Positions 35,844 through 44,476 are shown, counted from the stretch's first letter. The stretch: 64,000 nt of DNA from Hoskinsella mucinilytica (GCF_045223415.1 NZ_JBEQZJ010000018.1:10332-74331); one strand, 5' to 3'. Notes: generated from the sequence alone by a model not told the origin. Program-made: numbers and translations.

Positions 35844-36794
35844 ATGAATCAAGAAGATCGATATGACATTTATCAATTAAATCAACAGCTCTATCAAGCA
35901 ATACGAACGAATGATTGGAAAGAAAAGAATCATCTATTTACAGAAGCTGCTGATATTTATATGAGTATAGCACATGGGCATCATAATCCAAATGATTTAG
36001 CAAAATTATTTCTACTCTCATGTCCACATCCCATTCATGTGAAACAAAATATCGAAAATATCGTTCTTCACATACAAAATGAGGAAGCGATTCAGAATTG
36101 CCATATGATTTTATTTTATTGTCATCATCAAGAAGCGTTTCATTATCTACAATACGGTATGAGTTTTGTTTTACATTATCAAAAAACGAAACAAGGTTGG
36201 AGAATTTCAAAGATGGTTTGTGATCTTTGTTGGGTTGAAGGAAATAGTTATTGGTTAAAAGGATGGAAGTTAATTGACTATAAAATTCCGAAATGCCATC
36301 ACCAATTGATACCTACAGTGAGCAATGCGTGGAGTATAATAGAACAACAAACAGATGTCCAAAAGATTCAAGATATTGCCTTTGGTTATGGTTGGGTTAT
36401 CGATACTGAAGACTATTCTTTATTAAAACGCATTGCCGTTTCTGATCTTTGTATATCTGATGGTTATCATGGAAACGTGATACATGGAATTAATGACTGG
36501 ATTGCAGTCTTGAAGAAACTGAATCAAAAAGAGCCATGTCTTCATCATACCTACCGTATTGAATCTATAAAGGTTGATTTTAATCAAGGATATATACGAA
36601 TGTTTCGTATAGAACCTAATCGCATTGCTAGCAATGTCATAGGTGATCATAATTGGAAAATGGATTGGCGAACTCTTGACTATGAGATCGTTGTTACAAA
36701 GATTCAAGGATGTTGGTATCTTGAACAGGTAAGTTTTATACCAAACATCAGATATGAGTTACCAAAGGGATATTTTACTTATGATGTTTCATAA
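35844..36794 (+). CDS. Second tandem SnoaL/NTF2-like protein
   Basis: A 316-residue paralogue of the protein at 29746, sharing the middle block WxEGNxxxxKGWKLxDYK and the late RIEPNRIAS (VEPHRLGS in the other). The C-terminal domain has YGWVIDTED, again a tyrosine five residues before an aspartate as in BaiE, and a downstream LHHTYRIESI histidine pair. The first half lacks the Tyr-Asp spacing. The two SnoaL proteins may form a mixed complex or catalyse successive steps; sequence alone does not decide. Confidence 0.7.
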   Translation: MNQEDRYDIYQLNQQLYQAIRTNDWKEKNHLFTEAADIYMSIAHGHHNPNDLAKLFLLSCPHPIHVKQNIENIVLHIQNEEAIQNCHMILFYCHHQEAFHYLQYGMSFVLHYQKTKQGWRISKMVCDLCWVEGNSYWLKGWKLIDYKIPKCHHQLIPTVSNAWSIIEQQTDVQKIQDIAFGYGWVIDTEDYSLLKRIAVSDLCISDGYHGNVIHGINDWIAVLKKLNQKEPCLHHTYRIESIKVDFNQGYIRMFRIEPNRIASNVIGDHNWKMDWRTLDYEIVVTKIQGCWYLEQVSFIPNIRYELPKGYFTYDVS

Positions 36795-37503
36795 TAAGGT
36801 GGTTTTAATTACTGGTGCAGCAAGTGGAATAGGAAGAGCTTGTGCATCCTTGTTTGATAGCGAGCAGGCTATTGTGATAGCAACAGATCAAGATGAATCT
36901 ATCTTATCTTTTCCGCATTCACGCTTCCAAACGCATATACTGCATGTAGAGCAAGAACAGGATTGGAAAAGGGTTATTGATGCAGTTATTAGAAAATATC
37001 ATAAAATTGATGTTTTTATTTCCTGTGCCGGTATCAGCTCAAGAGATCATGTAATAGAAGGAACGGTAGAGGAATGGAATCAAGTAATGAGTATCAATGC
37101 ATTAGGAACTTACTTGGGTATGAAATATTGTATCCCTCATATGCAAAAGCAAAGATATGGAGCCATTGTAAATATTACAAGTGTAGGTGGGTTGGTTGGC
37201 ATCGGAGGAGGTACTGTATATCCGGCTAGCAAAGGAGCTGTATATGCAATGACAAGAAGAGTAGCGATGGAATATGGTAAGGATCATATACGAGCTAATG
37301 TGGTATGTCCAGGCTGGATCAATACAAATATGACACTACATGCTAGAAAGGAAAAGGAACAGCAATTTCTAAAGCGACAGGCGTTGGATTATATAGGAGA
37401 ACCAGAAGATGTTGCACATGCTGTATTATTTCTTGCAAGTGAGCGAGCAAAATTTATAACCGGAGCGCAACTTATTGTAGATGGCGGTTTTACTGCGGGA
37501 TAA
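36781..37503 (+). CDS. Short-chain dehydrogenase/reductase (FabG/BaiA-like)
   Basis: A 240-residue SDR with the NAD-binding loop TGAASGIGRACA, CAGISS, the catalytic serine in NITSVGGLVG, YPASKGAVYAM (Tyr-x3-Lys) and NVVCPGWINTNM. Classical SDRs of this group oxidise secondary alcohols on rings or acyl carriers. The start at 36781 lies inside the end of the SnoaL gene, 10 bases after AAAGGGA. It closes the nine-gene operon and is followed by a terminator. Confidence 0.92.
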   Translation: MMFHNKVVLITGAASGIGRACASLFDSEQAIVIATDQDESILSFPHSRFQTHILHVEQEQDWKRVIDAVIRKYHKIDVFISCAGISSRDHVIEGTVEEWNQVMSINALGTYLGMKYCIPHMQKQRYGAIVNITSVGGLVGIGGGTVYPASKGAVYAMTRRVAMEYGKDHIRANVVCPGWINTNMTLHARKEKEQQFLKRQALDYIGEPEDVAHAVLFLASERAKFITGAQLIVDGGFTAG

Positions 37504-37534
37504 AAAAAGCTGATAGTTATGCTATCAGCTTTCT
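37504..37534 (+). terminator. Terminator closing the PTS/dehydrogenase operon
   Basis: AAAGCTGATAG and CTATCAGCTTT form an 11-bp stem with a 5-base loop and a T-rich tail. It can also serve the convergent lipoprotein gene through the A-run on the other side. Confidence 0.88.
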
Positions 37535-38289
37535 TATGATTCGCTCTCTGTAAATTGTGATAAATCTGGAAAGATTAATGCTTTTTTCGTATTGATATCT
37601 GTGAATTCTATCGTAATTGTTCCTACTACTTTTTGATCCTCAGAAGTTGTGGCATCTTTCTGTGTTCCTTCAAAGTCTAATACGATCTTTGTTAAGAAGT
37701 CATCTTTGATCGTTGCGACTACGTTGAATTTTTTATAAGTATCATCTCTTGGTAACGCATCAGTTGACTGTTTCTGAATAGCTTTATTCATTTCATCAGG
37801 ATCAAGTTCTAAATTTAAGGTATCATTACTTATACTTGCTTTTTTCAAAAACGGTTTGATTTCTTTTTTATCTACCTTATAATTTTGGAATTTATCTAAA
37901 TCTATAGGGAGCATATCCGTAGTTTCATCATCTTCAAGAGGCATTTTTTGCTTGCTTCCCAGCATTTCGAGATATACATCATCATCTTTCAAGAAGACCT
38001 TCATGAAACCATCTAATTTTGAACCTTGTGATTCTAAATCTAATGTGGCAGTAAAAGAAGGCTTTGCAGTATCCGCAAGATAACCACCATACAATTTCAT
38101 AATTGAGCTTTTCTCACCTGCAGTAGCATCCATAGTTATGGTATAACTTGCAGTTTTCATTTCAACGATTTTGTTGATGCCTTTTTCTAATGCATCCAAT
38201 GCTTTGTCATCTACCTTATTACTTGAAGAACAAGCTGACATAGATAACAATAATCCTACACAACATAGAAACGTTAATAACTTTTTCAT
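37534..38289 (-). CDS. Lipoprotein of unknown function
   Basis: A 251-residue protein with a signal peptide and lipobox ending SMSAC at about residue 20, so it should be anchored outside the membrane. The mature part has alternating strands with repeated lysine, aspartate and threonine, as in LppX/DUF6612-type carriers that hold a hydrophobic ligand. That assignment is weak. It stands alone, convergent with the SDR gene. Confidence 0.75.
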   Translation of the reverse strand: MKKLLTFLCCVGLLLSMSACSSSNKVDDKALDALEKGINKIVEMKTASYTITMDATAGEKSSIMKLYGGYLADTAKPSFTATLDLESQGSKLDGFMKVFLKDDDVYLEMLGSKQKMPLEDDETTDMLPIDLDKFQNYKVDKKEIKPFLKKASISNDTLNLELDPDEMNKAIQKQSTDALPRDDTYKKFNVVATIKDDFLTKIVLDFEGTQKDATTSEDQKVVGTITIEFTDINTKKALIFPDLSQFTESES

Positions 38290-38476
38290 ATATTTCTCCT
38301 TATCCCTTCATAATCATTACTATATCATAATTTTACATAGTAAGATATTTCTTTTACAAAAATCAGAGGTCATGAATTGAAAATATAAAAATCATAATAA
38401 ATATCAATCTTATTTCTGATTTTTGTTTGCAAAAGTAAAAGGTTTACGTTACTCTTATTACGATAGAGGTGATAAA

Positions 38477-38959
38477 ATGAATTATCGAATTGGTCAATCT
38501 ACAGATATTCATCAACTTGTAGAAGGCAGAAAATTGATACTGGGTGGTGTTGAAATAGAACATCTGAAAGGATTGCTAGGACATTCGGATGCGGATGTGC
38601 TTACTCATGCGATTGCGGAAAGTATATTGGGAGCTTTGGCTTTAGGCGATTTAGGTAAACATTTTCCGGATACAGATCCAAAATATAAAGATATGAACAG
38701 TATTTGGATGCTAGGACAAGTATATGAAAAAATGATAGAAAAAGGATATCAGATTAACAATCTAGATGCCTTGATCATGATTGAACGTCCAAAAATGGCT
38801 CCACATATCGAAACAATGAGAAAAAATATCGCAAATGCCTTACATTGTGAAGTTGATCAAGTCAGCATTAAGGCAACACGAGGTGAGAAAATGGGGTTTG
38901 TAGGTAGAGAAGAAGGGGTCCAAGCGCAGTGTATCGTGATGTTGTGTAAAATAGAATAG
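38477..38959 (+). CDS. ispF: 2-C-methyl-D-erythritol 2,4-cyclodiphosphate synthase
   Basis: A 160-residue enzyme of the non-mevalonate isoprenoid pathway. It closes the 2,4-cyclodiphosphate ring from CDP-methylerythritol 2-phosphate. The zinc ligands lie in TDIHQL and GLLGHSDADVLTHAIAESILGA. GDLGKHFPD and KATRGEKMGFVGREEG are further family signatures. GAGGTG lies 8 bases before ATG 38477, which gives the family's usual length, so the in-frame ATG at 38423 is rejected. It is a lone gene between terminators. Confidence 0.97.
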   Translation: MNYRIGQSTDIHQLVEGRKLILGGVEIEHLKGLLGHSDADVLTHAIAESILGALALGDLGKHFPDTDPKYKDMNSIWMLGQVYEKMIEKGYQINNLDALIMIERPKMAPHIETMRKNIANALHCEVDQVSIKATRGEKMGFVGREEGVQAQCIVMLCKIE

Positions 38960-38962
38960 AGT

Positions 38963-39010
38963 AAAAAAAGCCCAAGTGTAAGAAAATAACTATACTCTTG
39001 GACTTTTTTT
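38963..39010 (+). terminator. Intrinsic terminator of ispF
   Basis: AAAAAGCCCAAG pairs with CTTGGACTTTTT across a longer internal loop, with a T-run. It is shared with the convergent ANTAR gene, whose stop is adjacent. Confidence 0.8.
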
Positions 39011-39013
39011 GAT

Positions 39014-39598
39014 TTAGGAATAGGTTTTAATGATATCCTCTGCAATACTTCTTTTTGTTATACACTGATCCATTGCCTGTTTTTCTATATAACGATGAGC
39101 ATCTGATTCGCTCATTTTCAGTTCACTGATCAATAACCATTTTGCTTTATTGACAATACGGATTTCTGCCATTTTTTCCTCAATGGAGATTGATTTTTTC
39201 TCGAATTGTCTTAGGCGTTCACGCATGCTTTCCATCCAATAAAGTGCTTGTGTCAAAATCGATTTGGAGGTTGGCTTCGGTAATGTAAATACTCCATGTT
39301 CAGCGACTTTATCATGAATAGCGGCATGTAGATCGGCTTTTACTAAGAGCAATACAGCGGTTTGTTTTAGGGTGCATGTGTCAATGGCAAGACGTGTTCC
39401 CATATCATCCGGCAATGGGGAATTGATAATAACAAAATCATAAGATTGCTCAGCCATCATTCTTTTTGCCACATTGATACTGGTTACGGTATGTATGGGA
39501 GAATATCTGGACTCAGGAAGCAACCCGCCAATGGCAGAAGTAAAACTATCTGTTGCTGATACGATAAGTATACTATAGCAACGCTCTTTTAGACTCAT
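39014..39598 (-). CDS. ANTAR-domain antitermination regulator with degenerate receiver (NitR-like)
   Basis: A 194-residue protein. The N-terminal 120 residues have a receiver fold, but the acidic pair is replaced (LIVSATD) and the phospho-acceptor position reads IINSPLPDD, so phosphorylation is unlikely. A coiled linker follows, and then an ANTAR domain (about 137-192) with KAKWLLISELKMSESDAHRYIEKQAMD. ANTAR proteins bind paired RNA hairpins and prevent terminator formation. It follows glnA, as nitR does in Clostridium saccharobutylicum. Likely targets are the leaders at 44.3-46.0 kb. Confidence 0.88.
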   Translation of the reverse strand: MSLKERCYSILIVSATDSFTSAIGGLLPESRYSPIHTVTSINVAKRMMAEQSYDFVIINSPLPDDMGTRLAIDTCTLKQTAVLLLVKADLHAAIHDKVAEHGVFTLPKPTSKSILTQALYWMESMRERLRQFEKKSISIEEKMAEIRIVNKAKWLLISELKMSESDAHRYIEKQAMDQCITKRSIAEDIIKTYS

Positions 39599-39626
39599 GT
39601 TGCATTCCTCCTTCCATTTATTGATA

Positions 39627-40838
39627 TTATCTATTACAGTATATTTTTAATATTTCATTTGGAATATGTTGTTTGATGAATGTACTGTTAAGGGCTGATT
39701 CACAGGCATCTTTCAATGAAGCCGGTAACTTTTTGAATTTGGAAAGTATATCTGCTTCTGCTTTATAAAAATTGATGTCCGTAGGTTCTGCTAATTGTAG
39801 ATGATTCTCAATGCCATAAAGTCCGGCATATATCATTAATGCAAATGCTAGATAAGCATTGGCTGTTGGATCAGGAGAACGAAGTTCAGCACGACGATAT
39901 TTACCTACTGCAGCGGGAATACGAATCAGTTGTGAACGATTTTCACTAGACCAAGAGATATATTGTGGTGCTTTATCGTTACCGAATCTTTGATAGGAGT
40001 TATCTAATGGATTTAAAAAGAGCGTCATGTCACTTACTTTTTCAAGAATGCCGGCAATGATCAGAGGTAAATAATCAGAATGATCATCTGCCTGAGCTGA
40101 AATGTTAATATGAAAACCATTGCCTGGTTGATCAGTAAGTGGTTTAGGGCTAAAATCAGCAACCAGTCCATTACATCTGGCAACTGTTTTCACAACTGTT
40201 TGAAAGGTCATGGCATTATCTGCGGCTGTAAGTGGATCGGAGTAGCGAAAATCAATTTCATTTTGTCCCGGACCTTGTTCATGATGAGAACGTTCTGGAT
40301 AAATGCCCATTTGTTCCAAAGTAAGACAAATTTCACGTCGAATGTTTTCTCCTTTATCATCTGGAGCAATGTCCATATATCCGGCATGATCGTATGGGAT
40401 GTTTGTAGGTTCTCCGTTTTCATTTAGTGTAAATAGATAAAATTCTTGCTCTGCACCAAAGTAAAAATGAATGCCGACTTTTTCTGCATCTTGAATAGCT
40501 TTTTTCAGTATAGAACGAGTATCACATTCAAACGTTCTTCCATCAGGATACGAAATATTGCAAAACAATCGAACAACTCGTCCATGTTCCGGTCTCCAAG
40601 GAAGTGGCATTAATGTGTCTGTATCGGGATGAAGAAGTAAATCAGAATGTGTTTCATCGCTGAAGCCGGCAATAGCAGAGGCATCAATGGCAATACCATC
40701 CTCAAAAGCACGTGGAAGTTCTTCCGGCATAATGGATATATTTTTTTGTTTTCCAAATACGTCACAAAAGGCAAGTCGGATAAACTTAACATCTTCTTCG
40801 CTCACATACTGTAAAACTTCTTGTTTTGAATATTTCAT
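39627..40838 (-). CDS. glnA: Type I glutamine synthetase, short form
   Basis: A 403-residue GS that joins ammonia and glutamate with ATP. It has VKFIRLAFCDVFGKQKN at the start, the metal/glutamate site FGAEQEFYLF near residue 128, HHEQGPGQNEIDFRY near residue 187, GNGFHINIS near residue 240 and RAELRSPDPTANAYLAFA near residue 318. It is about 40 residues shorter than usual GSI-alpha (about 440) and ends in a different tail. No adenylylation site is expected in this short form. It lies between the split glutamate synthase and the ANTAR gene. A second GS of type III is at 46023. Confidence 0.93.
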   Translation of the reverse strand: MKYSKQEVLQYVSEEDVKFIRLAFCDVFGKQKNISIMPEELPRAFEDGIAIDASAIAGFSDETHSDLLLHPDTDTLMPLPWRPEHGRVVRLFCNISYPDGRTFECDTRSILKKAIQDAEKVGIHFYFGAEQEFYLFTLNENGEPTNIPYDHAGYMDIAPDDKGENIRREICLTLEQMGIYPERSHHEQGPGQNEIDFRYSDPLTAADNAMTFQTVVKTVARCNGLVADFSPKPLTDQPGNGFHINISAQADDHSDYLPLIIAGILEKVSDMTLFLNPLDNSYQRFGNDKAPQYISWSSENRSQLIRIPAAVGKYRRAELRSPDPTANAYLAFALMIYAGLYGIENHLQLAEPTDINFYKAEADILSKFKKLPASLKDACESALNSTFIKQHIPNEILKIYCNR

Positions 40839-40856
40839 AAGCGTACCTACTTTCTT

Positions 40857-41579
40857 TCAATTTGCTACATACATTTGTTGATATGGATTTTTGCTGTCAG
40901 GAGTAATGACAGTGAAAGGGGCATGTAATATTGTTTCTAAATCTTGTCCTAAATCGAAACAATATTCACAAAGATATTCTTTGATTTCTTTCATATCATC
41001 TAAAGTTGCCACTTTGGCTGTAACCTGTTTTGGCAAGTCCATTTTATCATAATTTCCTCGAAGGTATATTTTTCCACCATGCATTCCTGTACAGGGAAAA
41101 TTACCGACAATTCGCTTGGACTTGGTATTTAAACCTAAAACAATCATGATTCCCCCTGCTTGATACTCGCCTAAAAAACTTCCGGCAGAACCACCAATGA
41201 TCATGACGGGAATCTTACTCTTGTATGCCTTCATATGAATTCCGGCACGATAACCTGCATCGCCTTGAACATAGATTTTACCACCACGCATAGCATAGCC
41301 GGCAGCATCACCGATATTACCATAAATGAGTATCTTTCCATCATTCATTGTATCACCAACTGCATCCTGTGCATTTGCTTTTACTGTGATGATTGCGTCA
41401 TTTAAGTATGCACCGAGGGCATTTCCAGGAATCCCCTGTATGGTGATGTTTTTATTTGTCATACCGGCTGCGATAAAGCGTTGTCCACAACACTTTGTTA
41501 TCGTACAAGTATCATTTGTTTTACGAATCATTTCATTTATTGTTTTGTAATCTAAATCTGTAGCATCTATCAATTGCAT
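40857..41579 (-). CDS. Glutamate synthase GXGXG-domain subunit
   Basis: A 240-residue protein made of the right-handed beta-helix GXGXG repeats found at the C-terminus of large glutamate synthases: GNALGAYL, GNIGDAAGYAMRGGKIYVQGDAGYRAG and GGSAGSFLGEYQAGG. In bacteria and archaea with split GOGAT this domain is a separate subunit that, with the FMN and amidotransferase subunits, makes glutamate from glutamine and 2-oxoglutarate. It follows the FMN subunit by 97 bases. Confidence 0.93.
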   Translation of the reverse strand: MQLIDATDLDYKTINEMIRKTNDTCTITKCCGQRFIAAGMTNKNITIQGIPGNALGAYLNDAIITVKANAQDAVGDTMNDGKILIYGNIGDAAGYAMRGGKIYVQGDAGYRAGIHMKAYKSKIPVMIIGGSAGSFLGEYQAGGIMIVLGLNTKSKRIVGNFPCTGMHGGKIYLRGNYDKMDLPKQVTAKVATLDDMKEIKEYLCEYCFDLGQDLETILHAPFTVITPDSKNPYQQMYVAN

Positions 41580-41676
41580 TATATCATACCTCCATTCATA
41601 TTTTTATAGAATTTCTTTTAAGTGTAATGAAATCAATGCTATTTATCGCTATCCTTTGATTATCCAAACGAGATAA

Positions 41677-43182
41677 TTATTCACCAGCATAAGAGATACC
41701 GAGAATTTCCAATTCTTTTTCATTCAAACCGATTCCTCGTAGCATTAGCCGATTACCACGCAATGCTTCTATAGAATTGATTCCCATACCACCCATAAGC
41801 TCTTTGATTTCATGTTGCCATGCTTTCATTAAATTTATCAATCGTTTACTTCCAATTTCAGGATCAAGTCTTTTTACTAGATCTGGGTTTTGCGTAGCGA
41901 TTCCCCAATTACATTTACCACTTTGACAGGTTCGGCAAAGATGGCAACCTAGAGCAAGCAAAGCAGCTGTGGCTATGTAACATGCATCGGCACCTAGTGC
42001 AATTGCTTTTACTACATCAGCGGCATTTCGTATACTACCACCTACGATCAAAGATACATGGTTACGAATGCCTTCATCTCTAAGCCTTTGATCAACTGCG
42101 GCCAATGCCAGTTCGATTGGAATACCTACATTGTCACGAATTCTGGTTGGAGCTGCTCCGGTACCACCACGAAACCCATCAATGGCAATGATGTCTGCAC
42201 CACTTCGGGCAATACCACTGGCAATTGCGGCAATGTTATGCACCGCTGCAACTTTAACGATAATGGGTTTTTTATACGCTGTGGCTTCTTTTAGAGAAAA
42301 AACAAGTTGTCGTAAATCTTCAATTGAATAGATATCATGGTGAGGAGCAGGAGAAATGGCATCGGAGCCTTCGGGTATCATTCTAGTACGAGATACATCA
42401 CCGACAATTTTAGTTCCGGGTAAATGACCGCCGATTCCCGGTTTCGCACCCTGTCCCATTTTTATTTCGATGGCAGCTCCTGTATTCAGATATTCTTCAT
42501 GTACACCAAACCGTCCGGAAGCTACTTGAACGATCGTATGCTCGCCATAACAATAGAAATCTTCATGTAGGCCACCTTCTCCGGTATTATATAAAATACC
42601 AAGTTCTGTAGCAGCAAGAGCAAGTGATTGATGTGCATTGTAGCTGATTGAACCATAACTCATTGCGGAAAACATGAATGGCATGGAAAGTTCTAATTGC
42701 GGTGGTAATTCACAAGAGAGCGTACCATCTGTTAGACGTTTGATCTTTTCCGGCTTTTTACCAAGATATACCCGTGTTTCCATTGGTTCTCGCAAGGGGT
42801 CAATCGAAGGATTCGTTACTTGGGAAGCATTGATGAGTATATTATCCCAAAAAACAGGTAATGGTTTTGGATTACCCATGGAAGACAGAAGAACACCTCC
42901 ACTATTTGCTTGTTTATATATCTCTTTTATCGTATCATTATTCCAATTGGCATTTTCACGTAAAGTACAATTGCTTTTCACTATTTTTAAAGCTCTTGTA
43001 GGACAGAAACTAACACAGCGCTGGCAATTTACGCAATTGCTGTCATCACATTTCATCATACCTTTTTTTTCATCGAAATAGTGCACCTTATTAGCACATT
43101 GCTGTTCACATATACGACAATTGATACATTTGCTTCCATCTCTGATTACTTCAAATTCAGGATATATAAATTCTAAGCTCAT
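41677..43182 (-). CDS. Glutamate synthase FMN-binding subunit with ferredoxin domain
   Basis: A 501-residue protein. Residues 18-75 hold two 4Fe-4S motifs (CINCRICEQQC and CVNCQRCVSFCP). The FMN TIM barrel follows, with SAMSYGSISYNAHQSLA, MGQGAKPGIGGHLPG, IDGFRGGTGAAPTRIRDNVG and the CHLCRTCQSGKCNWG 3Fe-4S-type cluster near residue 410. This is the archaeal-type split GltB core. No GltD-like NADPH subunit is encoded nearby, so reduced ferredoxin may deliver electrons through the N-terminal clusters. It overlaps the amidotransferase gene. Confidence 0.94.
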   Translation of the reverse strand: MSLEFIYPEFEVIRDGSKCINCRICEQQCANKVHYFDEKKGMMKCDDSNCVNCQRCVSFCPTRALKIVKSNCTLRENANWNNDTIKEIYKQANSGGVLLSSMGNPKPLPVFWDNILINASQVTNPSIDPLREPMETRVYLGKKPEKIKRLTDGTLSCELPPQLELSMPFMFSAMSYGSISYNAHQSLALAATELGILYNTGEGGLHEDFYCYGEHTIVQVASGRFGVHEEYLNTGAAIEIKMGQGAKPGIGGHLPGTKIVGDVSRTRMIPEGSDAISPAPHHDIYSIEDLRQLVFSLKEATAYKKPIIVKVAAVHNIAAIASGIARSGADIIAIDGFRGGTGAAPTRIRDNVGIPIELALAAVDQRLRDEGIRNHVSLIVGGSIRNAADVVKAIALGADACYIATAALLALGCHLCRTCQSGKCNWGIATQNPDLVKRLDPEIGSKRLINLMKAWQHEIKELMGGMGINSIEALRGNRLMLRGIGLNEKELEILGISYAGE

Positions 43183-44276
43183 TCATATGCACCTTCTTTC
43201 ACTTTAACGATAACCGGTTCTCCACCAACTGGTGCCCAGATGTTTTCAGCATCAGGTTCCATCATACGTATTGCCGCCTCTTCACTGGCAATCAAAACTT
43301 TATCGTCTTTTTCACCAACGACCATAGAGCGTAGTTTCAGACGATCATTAAGAGCCATCAATCCCCCTTGAAATCCGAAAACGATAGAAAACGGACCAGT
43401 GATCAAGAGGCTGGAAAAAATGGTTCTTAAGTATTTTAATTTCTCTTGCGTTTCTAAGTTTAGTTCGGCAGAAATGGTGCTCCAAAAAGGTGCTGCGATC
43501 ACATTGGCAACTTCTTCTAACGTAAGTCCTTGTACTCGTAGAAGATAATCCATCATATAGGTGATTACTTCTGTATCTGTCTGTAAAGTACATTGATATC
43601 CAAACATTTCAATAAAACGTCTATTCGCATCATAAGAGGAAATTTCACCATTATGGACAATAGAATAATCAAGCAGAGTAAAGGGGTGCGCTCCTCCCCA
43701 CCATCCAGGTGTATTGGTAGGATAACGTCCATGAGCAATCCAAGAATATCCTTTATATTCTTCTAATTTATAAAACTCACCCACATCTTCGGGAAAGCCG
43801 ACAGCTTTAAATGTTCCCATATTTTTACCACTGGAAAATACATGTGCACCGATCATATCGGTATTGATTTTCATAACCGTCTTGGCTACGAATTCCTTTT
43901 CGTCTAATTGCATGGTTGTCATAACAGATGTGAGAGGATCAACAAAATATCGCCAAAGAATCGGTTCATCAGTAATGGTAGGAATCTTACGTGTAGGAAT
44001 CAATTCAGAGTGAATAATTTCAAAGTGTTCCTTTAGGAAAGATTCACAAGTCTTTCTCGTAGTTCTGGAATCATAAAACATATGCAATGCATAAAAATCT
44101 TTATACTGAGGATAAATACCGTATCCGGTAAACCCACCTCCTAACCCATTTGACCGATCATGCATGGGTTTCATAGCATTTATGATCATTTCCCCGGACA
44201 TTCTATTACCTTCTTTAGATATAACAGCAGCAATCGCACATCCGGAAGGGATTCGTATTTGACCTTCTATCTTCAT
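43179..44276 (-). CDS. Glutamate synthase class-II amidotransferase subunit
   Basis: A 365-residue Ntn-type glutaminase that supplies ammonia to the FMN subunit. The nucleophile is Cys13 in IPSGCAIAAVIS, so a short propeptide must be removed. GRYPTNTPGWWGGAHPF near residue 195 and VHNGEISSYDANRRF near residue 220 are substrate-binding motifs of GltB-type glutaminases. GAAGGAAGG upstream supports ATG 44276 over the longer frame to 44348, which would include the terminator. It heads the minus-strand operon that runs to the ANTAR gene. Confidence 0.93.
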   Translation of the reverse strand: MKIEGQIRIPSGCAIAAVISKEGNRMSGEMIINAMKPMHDRSNGLGGGFTGYGIYPQYKDFYALHMFYDSRTTRKTCESFLKEHFEIIHSELIPTRKIPTITDEPILWRYFVDPLTSVMTTMQLDEKEFVAKTVMKINTDMIGAHVFSSGKNMGTFKAVGFPEDVGEFYKLEEYKGYSWIAHGRYPTNTPGWWGGAHPFTLLDYSIVHNGEISSYDANRRFIEMFGYQCTLQTDTEVITYMMDYLLRVQGLTLEEVANVIAAPFWSTISAELNLETQEKLKYLRTIFSSLLITGPFSIVFGFQGGLMALNDRLKLRSMVVGEKDDKVLIASEEAAIRMMEPDAENIWAPVGGEPVIVKVKEGAYE

Positions 44277-44303
44277 ATAGCTACATCCTTCCTTCAAATA
44301 AAA

Positions 44304-44371
44304 TAAAAAAGCAAAGGCATTCATTATCAACAGAAACTTATCTGCCAATTAAATGAACGCCTTTGCTCACT
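44304..44371 (-). promoter_or_regulatory. ANTAR-type leader of the glutamate synthase operon: hairpin plus terminator
   Basis: Read on the minus strand, AGTGAGC-AAAGGC-GTTCATT (44371-44352) folds as a 7-bp hairpin with the hexaloop AAAGGC, having A at loop position 1 and G at position 4 as ANTAR sites require. The loop and 3' arm also form the 5' half of a terminator, GCAAAGGCGTTCATT against AATGAATGCCTTTGC, followed by six T residues. The two structures exclude each other. A second small hairpin, CAGA(TAAGTT)TCTG, lies in between. Confidence 0.75.
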
Positions 44372-44378
44372 ATGAAAA

Positions 44379-44407
44379 TATATACACCTATTTACAATTT
44401 TTGTCAA
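44379..44407 (-). promoter_or_regulatory. Sigma-A promoter of the glutamate synthase-glnA-ANTAR operon
   Basis: On the minus strand TTGACA (44402-44407) and TATATA (44379-44384) are 17 bases apart. Transcription would start just before the leader hairpin. Confidence 0.8.
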
Positions 44408-44447
44408 TAAAAAAATTATTTTCAGAAAATGAATGAAAAAAATATGA

Positions 44448-44476
44448 TTGACAAATGAAAAAAACGGGTGTATAGT
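44448..44476 (+). promoter_or_regulatory. Sigma-A promoter of gdhA
   Basis: TTGACA at 44448-44453 and TATAGT at 44471-44476 are 17 bases apart, divergent from the glutamate synthase promoter. Both promoters share GGTGTATA across the -10. Confidence 0.85.

Noticed and set aside
28577..37503. The nine-gene operon as a genuine bile-acid bai operon.
   Set aside because: BaiB, BaiF and BaiG equivalents are absent and a sugar PTS is present, so only the enzyme classes, not the pathway, are shared.
42058..42331. Plus-strand open frames inside the glutamate synthase FMN gene.
   Set aside because: They are antisense to a conserved enzyme core and carry no ribosome site.
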